This document shows, piece by piece, positions 9,241 through 21,774 of a stretch of 64,000 nucleotides of DNA. The stretch spans positions 15,636,244 through 15,700,243 of the forward strand of contig OX637393.1 in NCBI GenBank assembly GCA_951799425.1, given 5' to 3'. Position numbers and translations under genes: made by a program. The stretch's first letter is position 1. The number at the start of each line of letters is the position of its first letter. The notes under the pieces were generated by a model. That model saw nothing but the letters and a program-made list of their open reading frames with translations. It was not told the origin of the DNA and made no database searches. Source of the stretch: Ilex aquifolium (taxonomy: Eukaryota > Streptophyta > Magnoliopsida > Aquifoliales > Aquifoliaceae).

Positions 9241-10294
9241 CTGGTTTTATTTTTTTAAAGACTCAAAATGATGTCGTTTTGGGTATAAAGGGTTTTTTTT
9301 AAAGCCCAAAAGCGATGTCATTTTGGTTTTTTTTTTTTAAATTATATTCTGCGACAAAAAATAAAACGTTGCAAATAATATTTTAATTTTAATTTTTTTT
9401 AATTTTGATTTATAAATAAATAATTTATATTCTGCGACGAAAAATTAAACGTCGCCAATTAATATTTTCACTTTATTTTAATTTTAATTTAAATTATTTA
9501 TTTTGGCGACGATTTAATACTATCTACGACAAACAAAATTCGTCGTAAAAAAATGTCAATTCTCGCCACTGCTCAAAATTGGGAGGGAATCGCCATTTCG
9601 CGATGCAATTAAAAAAAACGTCGCAAAAAATTAACAAAATAGAAATTTGCGATAAAATTACAAAATTGTCGCAGATGAACGATGTCATTTTGGTTGTGTT
9701 ATTTTTTAAAAAATATATTATGCAACAAAAAATAAAACATCGCAATTAATATTTTAATTCTAATTTAAAATTACAAAATTTAAATTCTGTGACGAATATA
9801 AAAATGTCGCGAAATAATAATTTTATTTAATACAAAAATAAAATTTATATTATGCGACGAACTTAGAAAAACGTTGCTAAAAAATAAATATTCTCAACAA
9901 ACTTATAAAAAACATCGTGAATTAATATTTTTATTTTATTTTACTTTAATAACTAAAATTTATATTCTGTGACGAAAAACATAAACGTTGCGAATTAAAT
10001 ATTTTGACTTTATTTTAATTTTAATTTTAGATTATTTTTTTGTTGTGATGAATTAAAACTATCTGCGACCAAAAATTTTTCTCGTAAAAAATTATCAATT
10101 CCCCCCATTTCTTGAGCCAAAAAAATTGGGTGGAAATCACCTTTCGCGATACACTTAAAAAAACGTCGCAAAAAAATTGTCAAAAAAGAAATTTGCGACA
10201 AAATTATAAAATCGTCGCGGATAGTACATTTTTTGCGATGAATTAAAATTCGTCGCAAAAAAAAATGTCGCAAAAAATAATTTTTGTTGTAGTG
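9240..10294. mobile_element. CACTA (En/Spm) transposon end with subterminal repeats
   Basis: The right terminus reads TTTTTGTTGTAGTG, which is CACTACAACAAAAA on the minus strand, a classic CACTA inverted-repeat end. The preceding kilobase is full of CGTCGCAAAAA/TTTTTGCGACG motifs in both orientations, for example the near-palindrome at 10230-10262. These are the subterminal transposase-binding repeats typical of plant CACTA elements. I see no transposase gene and no matching CACTAC left end, so this is a truncated or non-autonomous copy. It adjoins the interrupted Copia gag, which resumes at about 10298. Confidence 0.75.
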
Positions 10295-10297
10295 CTT

Positions 10298-11990
10298 TTC
10301 AGCAAGTGAGTTCTGAAGGATCTCCACTTATGAGACTTCCAAGGAGGCTTGGGATGTATTAGAGGTTTCCTACGCGGGAAAAACAATTATAAAGAAGTCC
10401 AAACTTCAAAGATTAACTTCTCAACTTGAGACACTCAAGATGGAGGATAGTGAGACTTTTAGCGAATTTTATGCACATCTTGGTGATAAGGTCAACTATT
10501 CCTTTGCCCTAAGAATGAAATTTGAGCATTCGGCCATTTTTTGGAAAATATTGAGATATTTACCAGAGATATTTCAATCTAAGGTTACGGCCATTGAAAG
10601 GAGCATCAATGTTGAGAGTTTGAAATAGAAGACTTAGTTGGGTTTCTTCTGAGATGGACCTTTGTCAGCCCAAAAAAACCAAAAGACATTACTTTAAATT
10701 CAATAAATAAAGATTAAAATCAGTCTGTGTCACCTCCTTTGGGAGATGAGGATCTAGCCTTATTCGTGAGAAAGTTTAGGAAATACTTCAAGGCTAGAAG
10801 TATTGGCTCATTCTGGTCTAAGAAGTTTGAGAGATCTAAGACTCCCAAATAGTGTAAATAAGAGGAGAAAAGTTAGCAACGTGCTAAGAAAAAGGTTCAA
10901 GGGCTACAAGTGCCCAAACAAGAAGAAAAAGAAAAAAACATTTGACCCAAGAGAAAAGAAAAGCAATGACAGCCAAATGGAGTGATAAAATTCTGAATTG
11001 AGTTTGAATGATGAAACTTCTTCTCAAGGGGATTTAGAAAATTTCACAGCTTTTATCGTTCCCAACCTTCCTTACCCTCACTACCTTCCATTGATGACAA
11101 TGATACTACCCAAGTCCAACCACTGTGGTAGAAGACTTGAAAAGTGAGGAATTCTCAAAAGAGGATAAAGAGAAGAGTGAAGAAGACATCCATAAATCTT
11201 ATGGGGAGCTTTTTGAGGAATGATTTAATCAAAAGAACAGAATGTTTTATCTTGAGTATGACGCCCAAAATAAGTGAGAATGAGAAAGAAGCACTTCATA
11301 TAGACTTGGTGAAGTCTAAAGCTTGGGTTTGTGAACTGAATGGAGAGAACAAATTCTTGATGGACAAAGTTTGTTTTCTAGACAGAAAGTTTCATGGGAT
11401 TATAAAGTCAAAGAAGGTCGTGAGGATAAGTTTACAAAATTGAATAAAGACCTTCACAAATCAAACTTTTAGAGAGACTCTCCCTAGCTTCTGAAAACTT
11501 GGATAAGATATTGTCTATAGGAAAAGGCATTGGTGATAAAAGAGGTTTAGGATTTACACATGAGCACACCACCTCTACATCTTTCAAGATTGTGTTTGTT
11601 AAAGGTGGTGCTATATCACGACCCCACAAGTAATCCAAAAGTCATAAAATGTGACAAATAAAAATAAAGGAAAGAACACTTCATATACACCTATTGCTAG
11701 GAATATGATTTGCTTTACTTGTGTTGAACATGGTCACCATAACACACATTGCATGCATGCTAGGGAGTCTTTGAACAAGAAATTCACACACCTAGCCAAA
11801 TAATCTAAAGTTTTGAATGACCAAGTGAATACTATTTCTAAGCTAGTTGGGATGACAAGTGAGCCAAGACCCTTCAATACATCTCCACCTAGAGGCTCAC
11901 AAGCTAGGTTCATAAAGAAACTCTCTACTCCAAGATCAAAAGTTGACTTGAATACCTCTTAATAAAAGAGAATTAGTCTTTCATCCATTG
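10298..11990 (+). pseudogene. Copia gag remnant, C-terminal part with zinc knuckle
   Basis: This continues the gag begun at 1660. YETSKEAWDVLEVSYAG at 10331, then LQRLTSQLETLKMEDSETFS, is the UBN2 Gag domain. Later pieces are GKGIGDKRGLGF at about 11518-11555 and the zinc knuckle CFTCVEHGHHNTHC at 11711-11752. Many stops and frameshifts separate these, including one stop within the UBN2 start. No protease, integrase or RT follows before the next element at 12061, so pol is lost. Confidence 0.75.
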
Positions 11991-12060
11991 GCCCATAAAA
12001 ATAAAAATTCTTAAATTTTTCAAGGTACAAAATGCAATTCACCCATAAAAATTTTGTGTA

Positions 12061-12293
12061 TGTTATAAAACTAGCAAATAATTTAGATGTAAACAACTAA
12101 TTCAAACAAATGAAGAGAATATTGAGAAATATAGGAATTTTCTATCTGTTTCTTGCACACTGCTTTCATTCAACTGAGTATGCCTTTTATAGGCAAAGTT
12201 TCAAACTTTTACATTGTCAGTACACTAAGTAGATAAGGAAGTCAATATAAATAAAGGTAGTGGGCATCCACTCATATGCCAATGTTTTCAACA
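12061..12293 (-). repeat. 3' LTR of the old Copia element
   Basis: 233 bp, starting TGTTATAAAACTAGC and ending AATGTTTTCAACA. It is clearly homologous to 18100-18261 plus 42144-42195. A purine-rich tract (minus-strand ATGGGGAG) follows at 12294-12301. Confidence 0.85.
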
Positions 12294-15200
12294 CTCCCCA
12301 TTGGATAACTACTATACTAAGATAGTGTTGGACTCGTGAATGCTATCTCATTAAAACCTTGCCAGTAAAACCCAATGGGATGAATCTTGGATGAAAAAAA
12401 AGAGTACGGTGTGCAAATTGTCCTATTGGCATCCTAAGCACTGCCTCATTAAAAACATTGCGAAGAAACCCAGTAGAAAAAAATCTTAGCAAAGGGAAAA
12501 AGAGTACATACCTTCCCCTCTTGAATACATCTGGTAAAAATAATGATTGTTCAGTTTGATAGATCTTTGAGATGCCGCATCCCGATTTCATTTACCAATT
12601 TCTGAAATGTAGTTGGTGAGAGTGCTTTGGTGAACAAATCTGCCATATTTTTAGTTGAATGAATTTGTTGAACATTAATATGACCATTCTTTTCTAGCTC
12701 ATGGGTATAAAAGAATTTTGGTGAAATTTTTTTTGTTCTATCGCCTTTGATAAACTCTTCCTTGAACTATGTGATACAAGTTGTATTGTCCTCATATAAT
12801 ATTGTTGGAATGCCTTTGATAAAAGGTAGTCCACTTTGCTCTTGAATATATTGGATCATGGATCTTAGTCAAATACATTCTCAACTTGCTTCATGGATGG
12901 GTAATATTTTAGGGTGATTGGATAATGTAGAAACCATTATCTGTTTAACCAATTTCTAGGATATAGTCGTATCACCATAAGAAAAACATATTCAGTTTAT
13001 GATCGAGCCTTGTGCGGATCAAAAAGATAACCGACATCTGCATATCCAACTAACTGCGGACTTTGGTCAGTTGCATAGAATAACCCAACGTCCAATGTTC
13101 CACGGAGGTACTGCAATACATGTTTGATCTCATTCCAATGTCTTCATGTTGGTGTTGAGTTGTATGTCGCCAGTAAGTTAACTGCAAATGATATGTCTGG
13201 CTTCGTATAGTTTGAAAGATACATTAGTGCACCAATTCCACTAAGATATGGTGCTTCTGGACAAAGAAATTTTTCACCTTACTCTTGAGGACGAAATGGA
13301 TCATTCTTTGTATCTAATGATTTGATGACCATTGGTGAATCAATGGATGAGATTTATCCATGTAGAATTGTTTCAAGACCTTCTTAGTGAGTTTAACTCT
13401 ACTTGAATCACTTCTTTTCATTTTGGCCAAACATTTTTCTGTCGGTATTCATCGGCAATTTTTGGTCAAGCTCCTCACTATCTCTTGAAATATCAAGAGC
13501 AACAACAAAGGAAAATATATAATCCACAATAAATTTATTTTGACCCCAACTTTTTCCATTGTGCGCATAATTTATAGAGATCTCATTATTCTCAGATACC
13601 TGAGTCTCTTCTAGAGGTATTTGAGATTCTTCGGGAGTTAACTGAGCCTCTACAGGAGGTAATTATTTTATGGGATGACTCTCTTCAGGATAACAAACTT
13701 CTGGTTTGGTATTCTCTTTTAGAGCATTGACTTCTTTATTTACTCTATCTTATCCTGCACAAACTTCTAGTTTGGTATTCTCCTCTAGAACGTTAACTTC
13801 TATATTTATTCTATCTTGTCCTCTTCTTTTTCTAGGGATAATATCTTTTGCACCGACGGTATACCATGCTTCAGGCGTACCTTAGACTCATTTGTAGTTG
13901 TGCTACCAGATTGTCTTATAGGGACACCAATTCTTACTAGTGCATTTGCAGCTGACACATATGATTTTGTTACTTTATTTGTGTCAGTTAATACATTAGT
14001 TAAGTTATTTGCAATACCTTGCAAATGAATGATCATTTGAACTTCTAGTTCATATTGATTTGTTAGAGGATCAAAATGAGATAACGCTGGAAAATTCTAA
14101 GTAAGTTCACGTTGTTTTTCTGATTTTTTATTGTCTCCCCCCTAATCATGGAAAAACCGACTCATCGAAATGAAAATCTATAAACCCGTGCTTTAAACAT
14201 ATCACCAGTTAAAGGTTCAAAATATCTAATTATTAAATGAAAGTTAAATCCAACATATATATCAAGTCAACGTTGTGGACCCATCTTGGTCCGTTATGGT
14301 GGTGGAATTGGAACACATGCCGTAGACGAGAAATATTTGGTTGCTGACCAAGAGCAAGTTATGCTAATGAATACGTATGATATGCAGTTGGTCAAACATG
14401 AATTAAAGATGCGGCAAGCAATACAAGATGTCCTCAGGTAGAAGTAGGTAATTTCGTCTTCATAAGTATGCGCCAAACTATCAATTCAATACGTTTAATA
14501 AAAGACTTAGCTAGACTATTTTGTGTGTGGGTGTGTGCAACTAAATGTTCACAATCCATTCATATTGACATACAGTAGTTATTGAATGTCTGTAACATAA
14601 ATTCACCAACATTATCCAGACGAATTGTCTTGATTGGATAATTTGGAAATTTAGCTTGCACCCGAATTATGCGAGTGAGAAGTCTTGCAAATGCGTCATT
14701 TCATGTAGAAAGTAGACACATATGTGACCACCTTGTTGATGCAACTACTAAAACCCTGAAATATTAAAATGGCCCACTCGAAAGGTGTATTGACCCATAT
14801 ATATATCTCCTCAATTCATTGCAAAAAATTAGGAGATTTAAGAATCAATTTTGAGGGGATGGTCTGACAATCAATTTACTTTGTGAACAAGTAGAACGTG
14901 GATAATCACTTGGCAAAATAATCTTCTGGTTCTTTAGAGAATGTTTGTGTGAATTCTCAATATTCCTACGCGTCACTATTGATTCTAGATAACCAAGACG
15001 ATCATGTCAAAACATAAAATTCTTTGGATCAGGACACTTCTGGTGCTGCATTTGATTCTAAAAATATTATTTTGGTATAGTACAACTCAGAAGAGAGAGT
15101 ATGAAGTTTTTCTAATATATGTTTCTAACATGATACAATAGAAATAATGTATAAATACTTTATGTCATATTTATTCGTTATTTCAATGTGATATTCATTA

Positions 15201-16679
15201 CGATGTATATCTTTAAAACTTAGTAGATTTCTACTGGATATATTAGAGTATAATGCATTTTCAATAAAGAGTTTCGTTCCTTGGATAACATCATATTTTT
15301 TCTGCCAGAGCTTTCAATCAAGTTTGTAGGACCTGATATTGTATTAACACTAGTTTTAGATAATGTTAATTCAGAGAAATGCTTTCTATCATGAAGGATT
15401 GTGTGAGTCACAGAACTATCCGCTAGACATATATTTTCATCATTCACCTCAGAGTTAACCAATGAATTACTATGATCCATGCCTCTATATGAAAAATAAA
15501 CATGATTTTATTAATAAATAAAATACATAGACATTAATATTTTTCAAATAACACACAAAGGAAAAATTTACAAACATACACCAAATTATGTTTTAAAAAA
15601 ATACAAGATAACATTCTTAATATATATTCTCCATTTCATTTTTTTTTTGGGGTTCACAAAGAAGTCGGAAATATTCATGTTGGTAAAATCTGCACGATAA
15701 TCGATGAGAGTGGTACCTGATGGTCCCTCGCCATAATTTGTCTTTATCAACTTTTCTTTTCCTTTGATAGATGTTTGGTAAAGGTTCACCAAATGTTTTG
15801 TAATACAACAGGTACCCGACTAGTGTCCTTTCATACCACACTTATAGCAGCTGCCCTCAATTTTCTTAGAGGGTTTATATGTCAAACCCTTTTTTTTCTT
15901 TTCTTTGCTATGGTTGTTCCACTTCTGATGGTTTGGATTTTTGTTCCACTTCTAGTGTTGTGAAGTATTGTTCCATATTTGACTTGTTGTGAAGGGTTTC
16001 GGGCTTTCATGGTAACTCTTATGAAAATGACTATTTTTATTTTTGCCACGGCCATAACCACGACCTCGTCATTGGCCACGAAAGGATGTAACAGTTACTT
16101 TTGGAAAAGTTTGGTGGCTAGTTAGATGAGCCTTATGGTTTCTCATTCGTAATTCATTATTTTCTTTGACAAGCAAAACACATGCTATAAGTTCACTATA
16201 TGTCTTGAACCCATGTTGTCGATATTGTTGTTGCAATAGAATGTTTGACACATGGAATGTAGAATACGTCTTCTCCAATTGTTCTAAATTTGGTACAGAC
16301 TGATTACATAATTGCAATTGAGCAATGATTCTATGTACTGTTGAATTATATTCGCGTACGGTCTTAAAGTCTTGGAATCGTAGGTCAAAACCATTCATGT
16401 CTAACCTTTGGAAGGATGATGGTTTTGTGTTAATCAAACCTAGCCTTTAAATTTTTTCATAACTCTAAAGGATCTTCAACAATGAGGTATGTGATGATGA
16501 AAAATAATTAACGACTTTGTGCGATTCTTAGGAATTGTCATGTTTTTATCCTTTATAGTATATCCAAGATTTTTTGAATCAAGGTAAAGCTCGACATCTA
16601 AAGCACATGACATGTAGTTGTACCCCGAGATTTCTAGGCTAGAAAATTCCAATTTTCGTGATGTTGGGCATTTTTGCAA
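12294..16679 (-). pseudogene. Decayed Copia gag-pol of the old element
   Basis: Minus-strand pieces occur in the proper order. Gag N-terminus: about 16476-16679 (KLEFSSLEISGYNYMS). Gag middle: 16069-16437. Zinc knuckle: about 15805-15860, CYKCGMKGH then a stop where an aromatic residue is usual. Protease-like ICLADSSVTHTIL: near 15390-15430. RNase H: about 13015-13120 (YLRGTLDVGLFYATDQ, then LVGYADVGYLFD). C-terminus: about 12590-12665 (NMADLFTKALSPTTFQKL). Dozens of stops and frameshifts exclude function. The residues match the Copia family order and the LTR orientation. Confidence 0.85.
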
Positions 16680-18099
16680 AAGCTACGTGAAACAAAACAA
16701 TCGAGTTAGATAAACAAAATATACTCATCAAATCACCGTTATAAATATCGGCTTGATCACCAGTACACCAAGTATTCAATACATTTATTTATTTTTAAGA
16801 TCACATAAATTATTTGTCACTTCGATCATGTGTATAAATATGTTGTAGGGTACACACCATATATAGGACTATTCAAAAAAAAACTTTAATATTCGATTAC
16901 CCAACCATAAATCGACTAAACCGAAGGCAAATGGGCGGTACATAGTCGGTTTAGTATATGAGTGAATACAAATCAAAAACCCGATTTACTTAACCATCTG
17001 TCTATAAAAGCTTCAAAGCCCTACAATAACATTAGATGTTAGACCTTAATTCTCTCTCTAGAAAGCTCTGTCACTCCTCTTCTCCCTCTCTAAAAAACTT
17101 TAACTTCATCTTCCAAATTCTCTATGGCTTCAAAAATGAATCTTATTTTTCGTTATCTCTTTTGTCTTCTCATTCTCTATGTAGTAATGATTTTTCTTTT
17201 TCTTTATGTAATCATGCATCACAACGACTATAATTCTTACAAATTTATTTGATTTAATCTTATCAGTTATAGTTTATTTTTATTTTTGTTATGTCAAATT
17301 AGTAGTACCTTGTATCAGTAAAAGATCTCATTTATGTATGTTGATTTGCCATCAAATGACTATTTATAAACCTGCCAAAAAGATATTGGGGTAAAAATAA
17401 AATTTTCAAAAGTTAAGGGACCTAAATAGTACTCATTATAAGATAAAAGGGTTAAAATGTAAATTATTATATTAACTCCACTGTAGTCCTTTAGTTCTTT
17501 ATGGGATCAATTTGGGATCAAAACAAAAAATAAATAAATTATTATAATTGCTAGATAATTGATTCTAACGGTGACTTCCACTCCCGCAAAGTGGGATTAA
17601 TCATATCGGAAAGACCCCAAGGGCTGAACAAATTTTGTGGAAAATAAATATGCATGCACATAATGAGAAAAATGTTGTAGGCATCAATTAATATCTCGTT
17701 TTCTACTGACACAATTTTATGCATTTAATAATTTACGAGCTTCAGGCTCTATAAATTAAATTATGATCTTCTGGCATCACAATAATTTACAAACTTCAAG
17801 TATGTAATTTATATGCCATTTTCTAGCACATGTACTTCAAGTACTAAATTTTTCGATCATGTTCTTTAAGAACATAATTTATATTTAAATTCTTTATGTA
17901 CTACATGTACACAATTTTTGTGTTTCAGACATTAATTCAAATATAATGACAATTTAAAAACCCAAAACCGGCATCATGTTTTCTTATAACATGAATGATG
18001 TTACCTTAAAACTAATCAATTCATATATTTTAGTTTACCTTTTGGGAATAGAAAATTACTTGGCAGTGACTCAGTTGGTTAACTTTTGTGTTGATAACG
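16680..18099 (-). other. 5' leader region of the old Copia element, AT-rich
   Basis: Lies between the 5' LTR (from 18100) and the gag remnant. It reads CGTTATCAACACAAAAG on the minus strand next to the LTR, which may be a degraded primer-binding site. No gene is seen. Part of 16800-17350 may be a further small insertion, but I could not find its ends. Confidence 0.4.
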
Positions 18100-18266
18100 T
18101 GTTATAAAATTAACAAATAATTTAGATGTAAACAATTAATTCAGAAAACAATAGAGAATATTTAGAAAGATAGGGATTTTCTATATGTTTCTTGTGTATT
18201 TCTTTCGTTGAATTGAGTATGCATTTTATAAGCAAAGTTTCAAACTTTTACATTACCAGTAGAAAG
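18100..18266 (-). repeat. First part of the interrupted 5' LTR of the old Copia
   Basis: TGTTATAAAATTAACAAATA and following sequence match 12061 onward with scattered substitutions, until the GAAAG target site at 18262-18266, where the gag-only element inserted. Confidence 0.85.
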
Positions 18267-19084
18267 TGATGATGCACAAAATTGTCTTGTGCAAGATCAA
18301 CAGTCAAGAATATGAATGAAGGCAATCAATGAGCAATAAACAGACAATTAATGGTAAAACAGTAAATAATGAGTCAACACAGGGATATATAGTGGTTCGG
18401 TCCGGGTGACCTACTCCACTCTCGGGAACGGCGACGGTGACCGGAGATCTTTATTGATGAACAAGGCAACCGGGAGAGTAACTTCGGGAGTATTACAGTG
18501 CTTCAAGAGAAAGGGGCAATGTGTGTAAGAAGGTGTAGTGTGTGTAGGGATTACAACTTGTAAAGGTCTCAAGCTCTCAAAAAGGTCATGCCCTCTATGT
18601 GGAGAGGGCTTACATTATATAGGTGTTATGAGGCGGTGAGGCGGTGACTACAATTTAGTAAGTACAGTTTAGGTAGGACTCCTCCACTTTGGCAAGTATA
18701 CTCATGGTAGGATTCGATCTCTGGTGCGTATCCCGATATTTTCTCCCTCGTGTCCCTATTCTGTCGGAGGAGGTTGGACTTGAGTTGTCTTCTTGAGCTG
18801 GGTTAGACTTCGTATCGGTGTACCGAGGCAAGAGCAATATGTAGGCGCCCAAGGGACCAGGTCCAAGTGATGACCTCCTAGGCGCCCAAGTGATGACCTC
18901 CTTGTTGGTGGCGCCCAAGTGATGACTTCCTAGTGGGTGGCGCCCAAGTGATGACCTCCTTGTTGGATGGGTTAACCCGACTGAATGGGTCTTAGCGACT
19001 TGGGCTCTTTCCTGAGTTTTTAATATTTGGGCCTTTCTTGATTTATTTTTATCGGGCTTGGCCCAGTCAAATTTGGGCTCGTCA
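18267..19084 (-). repeat. 3' LTR of the gag-only element
   Basis: 818 bp, plus-strand ends TGATGATGCACA and GGGCTCGTCA. It carries two short stretches missing from the other LTR: an extra GTCCGGGTG near 18400 and one extra GCGGTGAG unit near 18635. It also holds four copies of GGCGCCCAAGTGATGAC. Confidence 0.95.
18865..18970. repeat. Four-copy GGCGCCCAAGTGATGAC repeat in the LTR
   Basis: GGCGCCCAAGTGATGACCTCC occurs with small changes around 18870, 18911, 18940 and nearby. The same set is in the other LTR at about 24690-24800, so it predates the insertion. Confidence 0.8.
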
Positions 19085-19096
19085 TTTGCCCCCCAT
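19085..19096 (-). other. Polypurine tract of the gag-only element
   Basis: Minus-strand CATGGGGGGCAAA directly precedes the 3' LTR. It is very like the tract of the large Tat element at 27524. Confidence 0.8.
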
Positions 19097-19217
19097 GCTC
19101 CAAGCTTCTGACTTTTGTGATAGGCAGAGGTTGAGGGCATGTGCTTCGTCTTCCCTTGAATGAGCAAAAAATTTCTTGCTTCCTATGGTGTTTTTTCATG
19201 GGAAATTTGGAGGCCGG

Positions 19218-19468
19218 TCCCCCTATATGGACTTGTTTGGACTTAAGTCCGTCAAGGAAACTTATTTGTTATGAAGTCCGTTTTTTTTCAATTTTACCAT
19301 ACTATCCCTTCCCTTTAGAAGTGAAATAAAACTAAAAATTAAAAACTCCTAAATCTTAGGAGTTTGACTAACATTAAAATCTTTTCTCTCTCATATCTAT
19401 CTATATCCATATATAGGTTAAGAGTTTGACTAACATTAAAATTTTGCCTCTCTCTTATCTATCTATAT

Positions 19469-19522
<54 letters not shown>

Positions 19523-19953
19523 TAACATTAAAAATAAAAAATAGTAACATTCAAATACAAAAAAAGTTATGATTTGGATACAAAAAATAATACATTTAAA
19601 CACAAAAAAAATAGTAACATTTAAACATAAAAAAAAAATTGAAACATTCAATATTAATATTTTTAAAAAATAACAACAGTAACATGTTCAACAAAAATTG
19701 TAACATACTTAACAATAATTATTTCTCTCAAATTCAAACGCAAAAAATAGTACCATTCAAACACAAAAAATAGTAATATTCAAAAATAAAACAAATAGTA
19801 ACATTGAATATTAATATTTAGTAAAATAATAGTAGTAATATGCGCAACAAAAACAGTAACATGCTCAAAATAATAGGAACATGAACAGTAACATACTCAA
19901 CAAAAGTAGTACATGAACAGTAACATAATAAAAAAAATAGTAACATGAATTTG

Positions 19954-19985
<32 letters not shown>

Positions 19986-20008
19986 GGAGAGAGAGAGTTT
20001 TGAATTTG

Positions 20009-20043
<35 letters not shown>

Positions 20044-20090
20044 AAGAGAAAGAGTTTTGAATTTGAATTTTAAATTTATGATGGAGATTT

Positions 20091-20142
<52 letters not shown>

Positions 20143-20385
20143 TCTTTGAATTTGAATTTTAAATTTATGATGGAGATTTTATTGGCATATTTTAATTGAC
20201 CTTGAATTAAGGGATAACAATTTCCAAAATAGGAAATTAATTTAACTTCCTTTCAAGGAAGGGTATTTTTGAGATAAAAAAAAAAAAAAGTGGACTTAAG
20301 TCATTACATATAATTTTAAACATGGACTTAGCCCCTTATAAGTTTCATTGCCGGACTCATCTCCAAACAAGTACATCTAGGGGGA
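19218..20385. mobile_element. Probable MITE inside the gag-only element, with AGTAACATT repeats
   Basis: TCCCCCTATATGGACTTGTT at 19218 is mirrored near 20350-20385 (minus-strand TCCCCCTAGATGTACTTGTT). The similarity continues for about 55 bp into GGACTTAAGTCC-like sequence. The interior is AT-rich: an (AT)n run at 19473-19515, about 20 scattered AGTAACATT/AGTAACATG motifs (19520-19940), and three (AT)n(GA)n blocks (about 19957-20140). I could not identify a target duplication. Confidence 0.5.
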
Positions 20386-20675
20386 ATCACTTTCAATTTT
20401 CACTTTTTTCATCTTCGGAGACTTGCCGAATTTATCAGTATCAGATATAAAAAATTTTCTCTCTTTTTTTTTTTTTTTTAAGCATTCTGGCCCACCATCT
20501 TTGACTTCTCTCTTTTTTATTTTTTTATTTTTGGCTTCCTTTGTTCTGGGCGTTGGCTGGCCTCCTTCTTTTCCCTTTTTTTTTTTTTTTCTTTTTCTTC
20601 CTTCCTTGGTTGCTTGGGCGCCTCCTCTTGCTGACTCCTTTTCTTTTCTTTTTTTTTTTTTTTTTTATTTTCTTC

Positions 20676-21120
20676 TTGGCGCCACATGGGCGCAGACTCC
20701 TTGAAATTTTTTTTTTTTTTTTCTTGGCGCCTCGTGGGCGCAGACCACTCTCAACAAAATTTTTTTTTTTTTTTTTTTTTTTCCTTGGCGCCACATGGGC
20801 GCTGGCCTCTTCAAAAAATTTTTTTTTTTCTTCTTCTCTTGGCGCCTCATGGGCGCAGACCACTCTCAACAAAATTATTATTATTTTTTTTTTTTCTCCT
20901 TGGCGCCACATGGGCGCTGGCCTCTTCAAATTTTTTTTTTTTTTTGGCGCCACATGGGCGCAGGCAGGCAGGCTTTCTTCTCACCTTTTTTTTTTTCTTC
21001 CCTTGGCGCCACATGGGCGCAGGCTTTCTTCTCACCTTTTTTTTTTTTGTTGGCGCCACATGGGCGATGACCCCTTCAACAAAATTTTTTTTTTTTTTTT
21101 CTTGGCGCCACATGGGCGCT
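20676..21120. repeat. Nine-copy TTGGCGCCACATGGGCGC tandem array with poly-T spacers
   Basis: Copies begin near 20676, 20724, 20785, 20839, 20900, 20944, 21003, 21051 and 21102, each followed by a GCAGACC/GCTGGCC phrase and then a run of T. Each contains GCGCC-ACATG-GGCGC, a five-base-pair hairpin. A diverged tenth copy lies near 21160. The array lies in the pol-less part of the gag-only element. Long frames here only reflect low complexity. Confidence 0.85.
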
Positions 21121-21774
21121 GACCCCTTCAACAAATTTTTTTTTCTTCTTGTTTCCCTGGCTTGGGCGCCACCTCCTAGACTCCTCTTTTTTTTTTGGTG
21201 GGCGAGGAGACTTAGGTGCCTCTTTTGGGCGAGAGGGAGAGCTGGGCGCCTCCTTCGGGCAAGAGGGAGAGCTGTTGTGGGCGCCACTTGGAGGCTGGTA
21301 GGGTGCTTTGAGTGACGCCAAGGGGTTGGCAGGGTGCCTTGGGCAACGCCAGAGGCCTTGGGCGCTGCTATGTTCGAGCAACGCCTTGAGTCTTGCTATG
21401 GGCGACGCCTCTCTGGTGCTTGGTCATTAGCTGACCTTGTCTCTGATTACAGGCATCCTGTTGATAGGGCGAGTTAGGGTGGTGTCTTCTCCTCCTCTTA
21501 AGAGGGCGAGGTTTGATGCCCCCAGTGCTTCTTGGTCTAGGTCCGATGGCTAGATTGCTTCCTAGGAAATGGACCCCGTGGTGCCCCCACTATTTCTCTG
21601 ACTGTGACTCATGTGTGTATCAGAGCTAGCTGTTGTATTGTTGTAGGAGTTGGGGCTTTAGTGCAGACGGCTTGAGTTTCAAATATGTACCTGACAAAAA
21701 TAATGTTATCCCAACATTAAAATATCTAACATGATTACCTGTAGGCTGCTTGCATGAGAGCAAGGTAAGAGTTG

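Noticed and set aside
18655..19167. 170-codon minus-strand frame over the 3' LTR (also 24496-24759 in the other LTR)
   Set aside because: It encodes the four-copy LTR repeat (VITWAPRRSSLG-like) and is duplicated only because LTRs are. No domain.
20423..21381. Long overlapping frames on both strands (up to 209 codons) rich in Phe or Lys
   Set aside because: Produced by poly-T runs and the GGCGCC tandem array. No start context and no real composition.
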